This document shows positions 1-12,200 of a stretch of 64,000 bases of DNA, piece after piece; position 1 is the stretch's first letter, and the number at the start of each line of letters is the position of its first letter. A program made the position numbers and the translations under genes. The notes beneath the pieces were generated by a model, which was given only the letters and a program-made list of their open reading frames with translations, made no database searches and was not told where the DNA came from. Origin of the DNA: Haliclona indistincta (Eukaryota > Porifera > Demospongiae > Haplosclerida > Chalinidae); assembly GCA_964017065.1 (NCBI GenBank), contig OZ024784.1, positions 10,521,152 through 10,585,151 on the forward strand. The letters run 5' to 3'.

Positions 1-357
1 GCATTTAGCTTATACAAGTGAGTAGCACTAAAGTACCAGGCAGGTAGGTTGCTCAAACAATCATTTGAGTGTTGTGGTCTTTAGCATATAACAACAGTTA
101 ACTACAAATGTAAGACAGGAATGGGGGTCTATTCTAGTGTGATAAACTCTGGCCACCACACCAGTCACTGGTGTATATAGGGTATAGCAAACCTTACTAT
201 TCAAGCCTGTTATATAAACAGCATTAAAATCAAAAGTACATACTAGCCTTGTACGTGTACCACTAAGCAATACATCAGCCCACTTGCCTATTCTACCCCT
301 CGATTCGCAATTGCACCTTGTAACACATGACTCAATTTAGTATGAAGCTCTATGGAA

Positions 358-480
358 GTGTGTTTGCCCTGGTGGTTCTCCAGGGTCGCTGGTTTGAATC
401 CCACCAGGTCACAAGGAAAAAGGCATCATAGTACCATCAGCTCACCAAAAACAATCACCTAATTTTGTACTGGTTCACTG
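358..480 (+). mobile_element. tRNA-derived SINE, head region
   Basis: The sequence has a Pol III-like layout: an A-box-like CCTGGTGGTTC, then a B-box GGTTTGAATCC about 20 bp later, followed by an A-rich linker. The same order, and a similar downstream phrase (ttgtactgg), recurs at 63410-63580, so I read both as copies of one tRNA-derived SINE family. The tRNA fold is incomplete, so this is not a functional tRNA gene. The 3' limit is not clear and may extend to about 660. Confidence 0.45.
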
Positions 481-660
481 GCTGTGGTCATGTCAATGGA
501 GGTCCATGAGGGCTTCAGGAGGTATTATCATGCTACCACCAGCCCTGAAACCTGTGTAGTGCACAGGTATACTGGCAAGCATGTGTACTGCTGGGTCTGC
601 ATCAACTTACAGTGTGGAACTCCCCTTGAAGAGGTCGTGTGGAAACTTAGCTTTGCTCTT

Positions 661-2720
661 GTGTAAGAGTGCGCGTTATGTAACTGCCAAAGGAATGGGT
701 ATGCATTAGATTGATTGATTTTAATTCATCAATCAATACCACACTCATTCTCAATCACTACAATAGAGTGAAAATCACAACTTAGCTGTTATTATGCTAA
801 CACACACAAAAAAGACTCTGTCACCCTATTCAAGAGTCACACAACTGTGGTGGTGGTGTGGACCCAGTTTCTAGAGCCAGTGCTAGCTAGCATGGTGCAT
901 GATCTCTTGCATGAGCATCCAACTGTGATCACAACAGGAGGCGTGAACATAATGAATATGGTGTTTTGCCGATGGGATACCACACACACACACACACGGA
1001 AGGATTTACTCCAGTAGCCAAAGGGTAGTATGCTATGAATTCCTGAGACACAGCTGAGGTGATATTTGTATACTGCCAGGACCTAAAACAATAATTGTTT
1101 AGGAATGGTTTTTGTGTACTTCACAACATGCCACCACAAGCTAAGCCAGGTGCACCCCTCTTTCACACATAATTATCTCAACAAAGATACAGAAATTTAA
1201 CGATTCAAACATAAAACAGAATTAACATGCAAACTCAAGCCACTACTTTTCATTATTATGCTACATAATAACAAGAGTATATGTCTCCAATGATTTGTAA
1301 TTATAATTATGCCAATAGTTAAACTGCTCATGAATAATAATACCATCACTCATATCACCATCGCTGTAGTCTATGCCATGAGTATACCCTTCAGGACCTA
1401 ATGACCTTTAGACATCATAGAAAGACTATTTGAAAACAACGAGAACATGTGCATTTTTTGTAAAGTACATACACAAGGTGTTTTGAGAATGGGCACTTTC
1501 TCTTTACTGTTGTGTTGGCAAACTCTCAACCAAGAATGCAATAAAATTTTATACTAAATTCCATCACGCGATAAAACCCAACACAAAAAGTGTTTGTCTG
1601 TACTTTCATGTGTTATTGCATGGCTGATCAGGAATGTGTTTGCATAAAACTAGAAAATAGACAGACAGTTTCATTTGCATGGACAGATTGCATTTAGTTT
1701 AGTAGTAGGGTTGGAGTGCTTCATCAACTTTTTGACTCAATACATTGTGCTTCATCCATCGTACAGCAAGAAAAACCATAACCTTGATCAAAGACCACTG
1801 GTTGAAAGCAACACCAAGCATGTCGGTGGCCATTTTAGTGCAATCAACAGAACTTTCTTCTGCTAGCCACTTGGCCACACAGTCCACTACTATGCCAACA
1901 GAAAGAAACCGATGACACATGTAACTCATGGTACACATACAGTACCTCAAAATGAAATATGTACCAGTACTCAATGTGTCAGTTCCAATTGTTGATACTT
2001 GCCTACAAAGGCCCAACACAGAAAACTGTAGCACTCTAAGAACTATTTGTTTACTTCCGTTAAATGAAAGAGGCCTTGTAGAGAAGATGGAATGTGTGTA
2101 CACTAACTACTATCTATGTACACATAACAGTAGTTTGGTCTACATTATCAGAGGCTCTGTTGTCATCAATAATGTGATGAAGTGCTGTTAAGGTTCCGGG
2201 TGCCGGCCCACTCTCAATGAGATGTAAATACCTAGTTTAATAGAATTTGGCTTGCCAGTTCAAGAAAATTATATTATACTGCTTTTCTAATATGGCATCA
2301 TACCAGATGCACCTACACTTGCATATTTGTAATACACACAGAGGCAAATCTAGGGGTGGGCACAAAAGTGAAGGAATTAGATGGGACAATCAATGCTTTT
2401 TTGCAAGCACCATTAATCTTGTTCCTAAATTTAAGGCCTTACTCATTTACTTTTACAATCATCATCCACTTAGTTTAAACACTTTATTTGTTCCAGTTAC
2501 TCTTGATCATTATCATGTTGAACTGTTTTAGTTGTACTCTGAAATTTCAATTTCGATTTGGAACTGCTTTGTGAGCATCACAGTGTAGTGTGTGTTTGAA
2601 TATCAATATTATCAATCATAAGTATCATTATAGAGCAATAAAAAGCTTGAACCATAGCATTTTAGAGAGCCTGAGAATGCAGACTGCAAATAAACAACTC
2701 CAATTGGGTATAAATTAATG
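661..2720. other. Intergenic stretch without a supported gene
   Basis: AT-rich sequence with a short (CA)n run near 980. A 134-codon open frame lies on the minus strand at 1699-2103. I do not recognise it, it lacks domain motifs, and it has no convincing splice context, so I do not call it a gene. AATAAA-type signals occur on both strands near 2487 and 2636. Confidence 0.5.
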
Positions 2721-2990
2721 TCATGGTAGTTTCCCAGCACTGTTACGGTAATAGATGAAGAGACAAATGACACAAACAACCACCCCAAGTAGCAGTAACA
2801 TCACTATAGTAGGAGGAGTGGACATGCCTAGCAAAGCCGTTGTTGTCTTATTGATGTCAATAACACGGTCATAGAGGTCTTTAGTTTTGAGCAACATAGA
2901 GGGTCTTAGGTTACAGCTTATGCTGTGTGGTGTAGGAAAGAACTGTAGAATACTTGTTTGCATTTTGGTATGACGGTAGTGGATAGCCAT
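2721..2990 (-). CDS. Candidate small single-pass membrane protein (89 aa)
   Basis: This intact reading frame starts with ATG and ends in TGA. Its C-terminal third holds one strong hydrophobic segment (about residues 59-80, TIVMLLLLGVVVCVICLFIY) followed by a short basic tail, which is a tail-anchored or type I layout. It lies just downstream of the poly(A) signal of gene A on the same strand. It could be an independent small gene, an alternative last exon (a tacag acceptor lies at about 2955 in frame), or chance. A minus-strand AATAAA lies near 2487. Function unknown. Confidence 0.3.
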   Translation of the reverse strand: MAIHYRHTKMQTSILQFFPTPHSISCNLRPSMLLKTKDLYDRVIDINKTTTALLGMSTPPTIVMLLLLGVVVCVICLFIYYRNSAGKLP

Positions 2991-3122
2991 GAAATTTTAA
3001 CAGACCAGTGTTACCCACGGTCAGGAGCCCATACAGTGCTCCTAGTCTAAAGGGCTGTAATGAATTCCAACTTGTGATGAAGCGTTACCTTAACAGTAAA
3101 TACCAGAACACAACAGAAACCT

Positions 3123-3291
3123 TTATTCTACAAGATAACAGTTCCATAGCTTGTGCTTCCTGATTTCACAAACACTATCTCTAATACAAAATCCTCTCCA
3201 AACTTTGGTGCTAAAGTCTAGCTCCAAACAAATTACTTTTGAGTTACTTCCAGGACCAGACGTTTTCTTTAGAGCATATCGGCAAATAAGG
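3123..3291 (-). CDS. Gene A exon 6 with stop overlapping the poly(A) signal
   Basis: Acceptor ttgtctcacag. The frame runs from LICRYALKK to a TAA at 3123-3125. The stop lies inside AATAAA (minus strand, 3122-3127), and GT-rich sequence follows at about 3100, so the 3' UTR would be only some 15-25 nt long. Confidence 0.6.
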
Positions 3292-6200
3292 CTGTGAGAC
3301 AATACAATACTTAGTGCAGTGTTATCAGTCAATCAAAATTACCTTGATGTTGAGCAAGTTGAACCTTTAAAGAAGTCCTGTATGGACTGACGGTCATGGC
3401 CAGACAATAGAGGAGATTCTTTCAGCAGCTATAGAAAAACAAAAATGTCATGTAAAGTTGATTGTTGCTATAGCAAACATGTACCGCACTTTCTTGCATT
3501 ATTGTGACCATTTGAGGCAAAATTTTAAGAGAAAGAAACTAATTAGCAGGGGCGTAACTACCATAGAGGCAAGGGAGGCACTTGCCTCCTCGATTTTAGA
3601 CAGGTGCAAAGTAAACAAACCTTTAAAAACAGGCGCACGGTCTCAGTAGAGTCCTAGCAGGAGCAGAAAAGCTCGCTCTAACGGTCTGAGTTCTATTTAT
3701 TGCAATCTGTATTCATAACTGGGCCACATCGAGCAATTGATTAGCGAAAATGACGTCATTTCAATGAATATTAATTAGATTCTTTAAAAAATCGCACGCA
3801 CCTCCTCTTTCTTCCAACCCTAGTTACGCCCCTGATTAGGATTCAAACCAGGGTTAAATCTTTGCCCTAATTACGCCATTTGGAGTCTTCAGACACCATA
3901 ACTTTAACAAAGTGCTAAAAGATTCACAAATTGAAAAATAAAAACGTTTCGCTCCCACAAACCATGCTGGTCCAGCATTTTAATGGAATTTCACTAAAGG
4001 TGACTGTTACCCGTCTGAGCTAATTAATATTCACAGAATATAAACGTCTGTAGCAGCAAAAGGAAGCATGCTATAAAGTTGTGCAGACCATCATTCGATG
4101 CGCCAAAGTCAGCTGTTCTTTAAAAGTAAATAAGCAAACAGCAGATCGAACGCATCATCGGTAGCAGGTTCCGTCTGCCACATCTCTTGCCTCTCCACCA
4201 CCGTTATCCCGGGTCGATATCATCAGCTTTTACCAGTACAGCTCAATCTCCCGAAGGAACAACCATCGGCGTTATTGTGCAAAGGACTCCTGGAACCTCG
4301 AGTGCAGATTCTGGAACGTCACGATGGTATATTGGTTGCCCATTCGCTTTCTTCTGTTACTAATGGTCAGACTGTGATGGATGTTCTCAATCTATCTCCA
4401 ATACCTGTGACTATACACAGAAATGAAAAGATAGCGTCTTTTCAACCATTGCATGATGTGTGTGTTGCCACAGAAATGGATAATGAATATTCAAAACCTT
4501 TACAGGTAGACTGTGATCAACTTGTTAATTCGTTGATGAGCAATGTTAAGGGACTCTCCCAGCCGGAAGAAAAGAGCCTTACTACGCTGATTGGCAAGTA
4601 CGCTGATGTCTTCTCCCAGGGTGCTGACGATATCAGTCGTACCAACTTGGTGCGCCATTCAATTGACACCGGGTCGTCTACTCAAATCAAACAAGTTCCT
4701 ACCATTTCATCTTCAGAGAGACGTGAAGAAGATGCTCGACAATATGGAAAGCAATGGCATCATTGAGCCTTCAAGTAGACCTTGGGCAGCTCCAATTGTG
4801 ATCGTCAAGAAGAATGATGGTTCTTGGCGGCTGTGTGTGGACTATAAGAATCTGAATCAAGTAACAAAGAAAGACAAACACCCACTACCTCGTATAGATG
4901 ACACACTGGATCAGTTGTCAGGCGCCCACTGGTTTTCTACCCTTGACCTCGCAAGCGGATACTGGCAGGTGGAGATAGATCCTGCTGATAAAGAGAAGAC
5001 CGCTTTTCCACTCCTTTTGGCTTATTCCAATTCAATGTAATGTCTTTTGGCCTCTGCAATGCCCCCAGTACGTTTTAGAGGTTAATGGAGTTGGTGTTAG
5101 CAGGCCTTCATTGGAGTATTTGTCTTGTCTACATTGATGATATCATCGTCTGTCAAGAGCACCGCGAAAGGCAAGAAGAAGTGTTTAAGAGATTGAGGCA
5201 GGCAGGACTGAAGATGAAGCCAAGTAAATATAATCTGCTGCAGAAACGTGTTCGTTACTTGGGGCACATTCTCTCAGAAGATGGAGTGGAGACAGATCCA
5301 GAGAAGTCAGCTGCATCAAAAATTGGCCAACTCCCTCAACTGTAGAAGAGCTCCACCAGTTCTGGGGAATTGCAACCTAATACCGTAGGTTTGTACACCA
5401 ATTTGCTCACATCGCAGCTCCCTTGCATCGCCTCACTAACAAGGGTACTATTAATTACCATTGGTCTCCAGAGTGCGATGATGCCTATGTATCCTAAAAT
5501 ACAAACTGTCTTCTGGTCCAATTCTTTGTTTTCCACAGTTTGATATAGAGTTCACAGTGGACACTGATGCTATAGTATGTGCACGTTGAGTTGGTCTCAT
5601 AAGCACCCCTCGTAACTTTGCCGTCTTTGAAGCTATGATTATCAAATTTGCAATATCGCTTGATGGCACGAATGCGCATTTTTGGTCCAGAAATATACGG
5701 TGTACTTTGCTGTGTTCCCATATATCCAGAGATCCCATTCATTTCCAATGGCACACCAGAGTGCTGGCGTTAATGTCCATGCTTGTTATCACGTAGCCAA
5801 GCTGTAGCTGTCACGTGACTAACATACATTCGCCGTCCAAATCCACCGTTATTCAGCAGCCTGGACAGTCCTTTCGAGCTGTATGGTGCTTGAACAGCTT
5901 CGTGAGCGATAATAGCGTAGGAAGAACGCGCACAGCATAGCTAGAGAGAACACACCAGGATCTGCACCTGGAGCAAAATTAATGAATCTCATTATTGATT
6001 GTGCAGAGTACAGCATTCCACACCTTCAGTTTTGATAGTTCAAACTGAATTTAAAATAGCGAGGCCAACTCAACATGCACATAGTATAGTGACTTGGGTC
6101 TTGGGGCTGTTCTCTCGCAAGTGATGGAGGGCAAAGAAAGAGTGGTTGCTTATGCTAGTCGTACTCTGACGAATGCTGAGCGTCGTTATGCTACTACTCG

Positions 6201-9200
6201 CAAAGAGATGCTGGCACTTGTCTGGGCACTTAGCACTTCCGACCATATCTCTATGGCAAGAAGTTTACAGCACGTACTGACCAAAAATCGCTGATACGGT
6301 TGCAGTCATTCAAGCATCCCGAGGGACAGGTTGCTCGCTGGGTAGAAGAAACTCTTGCTGAGTTTCAGTTCACTGTGGAGCATCGCCAGAGACTTCTTCA
6401 TTCCAATGCAGATGCTCTTTCACGGAGAAGCCACACAGATGAGAACGTGTTAGTAGTGTCTACTCCTCCAGATACATGTAGCACTCGGGCTTCACCATTG
6501 TTCAGTAACGAATGAGACTCAGAAGAGCTACTAGAATCGTTCTGGAACTTGGAATCACTGGCAGAGAGAAGACACTCTACGACGACTTCTGTGACACCGT
6601 CACAACACGAGATGGTCGATACGAGGTATCACTACCCTGGGTAGAGACTCACAGACCTCTTCCTGACAACTATCTACTGAGTTTCAAGAGATTGCAGAGT
6701 CTACTGCGTCACCTATGTCAGATTCCAGACTTGCTACACCAGTATGACAACGTTATCAAGGATCAGCTCAAACAAGGTATCATAGAGCCATGCACTAGTA
6801 CTGATTCCACATTGGGTACATGCCACTACCTCCCACACCATGCGGTAGTGTGTCAAGATAAATCCATCACCAAATTGCGAATAGTGTATGAATCTTCTGC
6901 GAGAGCTGCAAACGTGCCTGCCTTAAACGACTGCTCCCAAGTTTTATCAATTTGTGTTTGACATCCTATTGCGCTTCCATAAATTCAAAGTAGCCCTCAC
7001 AGCTGATTTCGAGAAGGCATTTTTGCAAATTTCAGTAGCTGAACATGACTGTGACTACCTTCGCTTCCTTTGGGTAGAAGATGCAACCAAAGAAATTTCA
7101 CAAATTAAGATTTACCAGTTTGCCAGGGGAGTATTTGGTCTATCTCCTAGTCCCTTTTTACAAATCAAGCATCACTTAGAAGGGTATCTGTGCTCTCACC
7201 CCAAGATTTTCCGCCTACTTGAATCAATCTATGTAGATGAGGAAATATGATGCCTTTCAGCTGTACCAAAGTTCCAAAATGATATTTCAAAATGCATCGT
7301 TCAATCTTCAGAAGTTTTGCACTAATTCCACCAAGTTGCAGCAAAGAATTGACCAACTTGAAAAGCCACAAAATTCAACTTTATCACAAGCCGTAAATAA
7401 AGTACGATGTCTTGACGAGACGTATGTCAAGTCTACCCTGGGAGAAACACTCAGCGTAGGACCTGAATGACCAGAAGGTACTAGGCATGTGTTGGAGACT
7501 AAGTGAAGACACCTTGTCGTTTGTTATTAATTTTCAGCAATCTGTGAGGTCGCTCAAAGTAGGAACTGACAAAACGCAATGTTATCAGCATCATAGGCAG
7601 ATTCTATGACCCCTAGCTCTCCTGTGATCATACAATTCAAGATATTCTTCCAGCAAGTTTGTTGCAGTGAGTTTGTCTGGGATCAACCACTCACCTCAGA
7701 GCTAGCTCAACAATGGCGTCTACTGATCAGTTATCTCAACAATGACACACCAATATCCATTCCCAGGAATTACATGTGTTACACCACTAATAAGATCACT
7801 TTCCCACTCTCTTTGTGAGTTCTGCGAAGCATCAAACAAGGCTTACGTAGCTGTCATCTACCTTGTCTTTGCTACTCATCTCAGTTCTGTGGCTGCAAAG
7901 ACAAGGGTGACTCCACTTCAAACGGTGACTATACCACACCTTGAACTGCTATCAGCCTTACTTATCACCCGATTGATGACCACAGTAGTCAACAGCCTTC
8001 AGTTCTCAGATATTCATGTAAAATGCTTCACAGATTCACAAGTATCGTTGTATTGAATTCAAGGTGCAGAGAAAGAATGGAGAACCTTTTGTGCACAATC
8101 GTGTCGATTAGATAAGAGAAAAGCTTCCACCTAGCCATTGGAACCATTGTCCAGGGGAAAGAAAATCCTGCTGACCTGCCATCAAGAGGTACTTGGTACT
8201 TCGTTATCTGAAGGAGATCACAAAGCTTGACCGCAAGATCAGTCAAGTCATAGACTTTGAGAACTAGAGAAGTCTCAACAACTGCTCAAGTCCTACGCGC
8301 TGTGAAAAGATTAAAGAAAGAGCAATTCCCAAACCCCATCCACCCTACACTACTGACCATGGCTGAGTTATCAGATGCTGAAAGATAAAAGATTAGTTGC
8401 TTGTATTAGTGGTTATTGTGTATACGAGAGTGTAGGAGCTTAGGAACCAGCTGAATGAATGAATCCTGCCCATGACCAAGACGCTGATGATCATCTGAGA
8501 TGTTCCAGACAGCAAAGTAGTAGACTGCTCACCTTTGCTGGCTAAAAGTAACTCCAGACAGATAGTATTTCAGCTGCAGTCAAGCTCTCGAGCATAAACT
8601 TCCAGCAACTCGGCATACACGTGAATAAAAAATCCGTTGTTAAAATTTCGCTTGTTTATTTCGTGATTGATCCTACCCACGAAAATATATTTTTAACACA
8701 GTAGGAGTAAGCAAACAGGTACCAAATCATAGTGGTCAAACAGACTACTGTATGCCTCTGCTGGCTTTGCCCACATAACAAATTCAGACAAATCTATTAT
8801 TTTTGTGTACTACTTACCTCATTGAGCTTTTCCATGACAAGGGAGTCATAATCACTATCTGAACACTGTAAAAAATGAGCATTTATTATAATGTTTTGCA
8901 TGGTGTCAGTATTTTAAAGGGCTGTACAATCTTACTCTGATTGTACAAACTGATCGCACATTTAACGAAGTAATAATTAATTTTAGATTTACAGGTGTTA
9001 GGTGACTGCTACTGGTAAGTGCTATCGGCTGGTAAGTTTCGTGAGTTTAAATTTTTGTTCTTAGTCGCCCAAGCAAACCACACATGGATGCCTTTTCATG
9101 ACATAATCCTATAACGCATTTACACTGCACAATCTTTAACTGGGCCAAGTCAATTGTAAAAGGCGGAGACTTCGTCACGTGGGAAGAATAAAATGGCGAC

Positions 9201-12200
9201 TACATAGCAATGATAGCTGAAGCGAGTTTGTATCTGCATGCATTGTTGCATTTTTTGTTCTGTATAGCTCTTGTCAGAGCTATGTTATGGAATGAGTAAC
9301 AACGGACACGTAGCAGTATACTGAAGGTACGCAATGCATAACGTACGCTTTGCCGGTGTTCTCTCCTTCCTGGTCCTTTCCTTTTATCGCCAAGTATTAT
9401 TGTTTCTTCATTTGGCGAAGCCTAGATCACTATAGCAGTGGCTGCAGGTCGATAAAAAGCAACCTGGCTCGGTCCGGCCCGTGTTGTTAGCATTTACACT
9501 AGTAATCAAAGCGGTGCCGAGCCGAGCCATTCCAGCTCGCTTTCCAATAGCAGACCAGGCCGTGCAGGTTATTATGCCTCGGTGGGCGGAGCCACGGGGC
9601 ATACAGTAGTCGTGTTGTGTATCTGTCTGTGTGTGTGTGTGTGTGTGTGTCTGTCTGTCGGCAGGATTTCTCGTCGCTCGCAGAAAACTAAGCGCTGAAA
9701 GTTGCAACACAAGCTAAAGTCGATATTTGCTTGAAAATGAATTGTAAGGATTTTGGTTATAAGGCTCTGTTCGTGAGTTATAGCGTGATTGCTTACCTCG
9801 CGATCGCCGGCTGGCGATCTAGTTGCTGATGTAAAGACAAAGTTGTCTATTGCTGGCTGCCTTACAGCTAGTGAGTTTGCCTTTACTTCAGAACAGCACG
9901 GCAGACTTGTATATGAAGCTGCGTTCTAGAGTTATGGCGTAGCTTTGCTTACCTCGCGATCTATGGCCGTTGCTGGCGATCTAGAGTTCTCCGTAGACAA
10001 AAATATCCACAGTTGACTGCCTAAAAGCTGATAGGTTACATCGTATGTCCAAAGGAATTGTGCAAGCAAGCTATGGACGCTATCTCGCTCGTTGTACGTG
10101 CTGTGCCCTGAACAACATAGACACGCCCAGTTGAATTAGTGGTCAGCACTGATTGGCTTCTGATTGCATAACTATTATACTGCATTGTGATTGCTGTACA
10201 GAAAGGTACAACAGCTGCAGTTTAACTTTACTGTGTATGTTTATTTTCTTTTCTTTACTCCTTACATCTCACTAGTAAAATATTATGTAAAATATTCATC
10301 GCCATTATTGAATACCATGTCAGATTTAATGTCTCTCATATGAGGTGCAAAATTAGGCATGACAAACTTTAATTTGTGAACTTCGTAATGATTTTATAAG
10401 TTGTCAGCCACTTGCATAGTGTTCAACTAGCAACAGCAGACTTTCATTACTGCTTGTGTGTTTCAGTTCAGCGTATTTAGTCAGACAGGCATGTATGCAT
10501 AACATTCCACCGAGGCATAAGCACCTTCGGTGCCTAGTTTTGTGTAGTGTAAACGCAGCACTAGATAAAACTCACTCTGGATGTAGTAGCCACCAAGCCT
10601 GATCACGTACTACTGGCCTGAAGTAGTGTTTCCATCATAAATTCTCACAAGGCGTGTGCTATTCTATAATAATGTGCTAGTCTAAATTTTCGCATGTACA
10701 AAATATTCGTTTTGGTAGACCGGTAGAGCAAAAATTTAACCTCACGAAAGTTACCAACGATACAGTAACATAATTTGTGATGATTAACAATGTGGTGTCT
10801 GACAAACTATTGTGTATGTGTGTTTGACAGGTGATTCTGTGTGTAATCATACTAGTCAGTGTGTCTCTCTGTTCTAGAAAATTCTCTCATATTCAGTATA
10901 AATACAATGACAAAAACAGATTTGATCATTCCCACTCAATTGCCCAATACTCTACATAATTCATCTTACTTGTGCATGAAAAATGAAGCTAGACAATTGC
11001 ACAATGCACATCACATGCGCTACATGAATAGGCCAGTTGTGACAGCAGAGTACAAAAGACTAGAGCATTGTAGAAAAGAAAGAGAAATCATCTAGGCTAA
11101 GGCATGCATAGGCTTGTGTAAACAAGTACAAGTATGTGACAGCCCTGGCAGAAGTACTGACTAATACACTGTTTTACACTATCATTGTTCTAATCCTCTA
11201 TTTAAGTCTGTATTGTCACAATTGACAATTTGAATGAGTATTATTAGCTGGTCGAACTAGACACTCTGAGTCACGGACATTACATATTTGGCGACGAGGA
11301 TGGGCACTCGACTACCTGGATAATTTGAACAGTGGTCACCTATGCAGAAAAGTTGCTCAAGGCATCAAAAACGCCGACAAGAGAAAAGCCGTGCTACTCA
11401 GTGCGTGTAGACCTACCATATTCACATTGCTGAAGAAAGTTGCTTCACCGTTAACTCCGTGATCACAGACTATAATCTCGACTGACTTGTAGAGCTGGGC
11501 AACGAGCATCTAAACCGCAGGGCATCTGCAACCTGGAGAGTCTATTGCTATTTTCATTTCGGAGTTGAAGCGACTAGCAGAGTTCTGCTAGTTTCATGAC
11601 CTCAAGGGTCTGCTGTGAGACAAACTGGTGTGCGACTCAGGAGACAAAGAATTCAAGAGAAACTGCTGGCCGAATCAGACTTGACGTATTGCTATGGCAG
11701 TCGGGATGTCGGACAGCAGTACTCGTGAACTTGAAGAGAGCTCAAGCCCTGGAGCCTTGACAAACACACACTGGTTCTCAGATAAGTCGTGCAGTAAACA
11801 GCCAGCTAGACTCGGACTGCTTTCACTGGGCACATCGCACGAGCATGTCACAACAAGTAGAGAGAGTTAAGAGACGGGAAGCCTCATCCTGCAAAGAAAA
11901 AGCAACACACTAATAACCTCGTGACAGACCAGCTTGATGAACAGCACTCTAGTGATGAACCAGTTTACTCACAGTTCCAACTCTTGGACCATGCCATTAT
12001 GCATGAAGGTGGAAGCAAACGGAAGATCAAAAGACATGGAGGTGGATACCAGTGCTTCACTATCAATAATCTCTGAAGAAGTCTACCTAGCTACCTGGCC
12101 AGAACAGGAATGACCAACACTGGAACCATCATGAGTTAAGTTATGTACGATATTATACGGGCTATTGGAGTAGTCAATGTCATATTTTGACCAAAGTTTC

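Noticed and set aside
1699..2103. 134-codon minus-strand frame as a gene
   Set aside because: No recognisable motif, no splice context and low-complexity composition. An open frame of this length is expected by chance in 64 kb.
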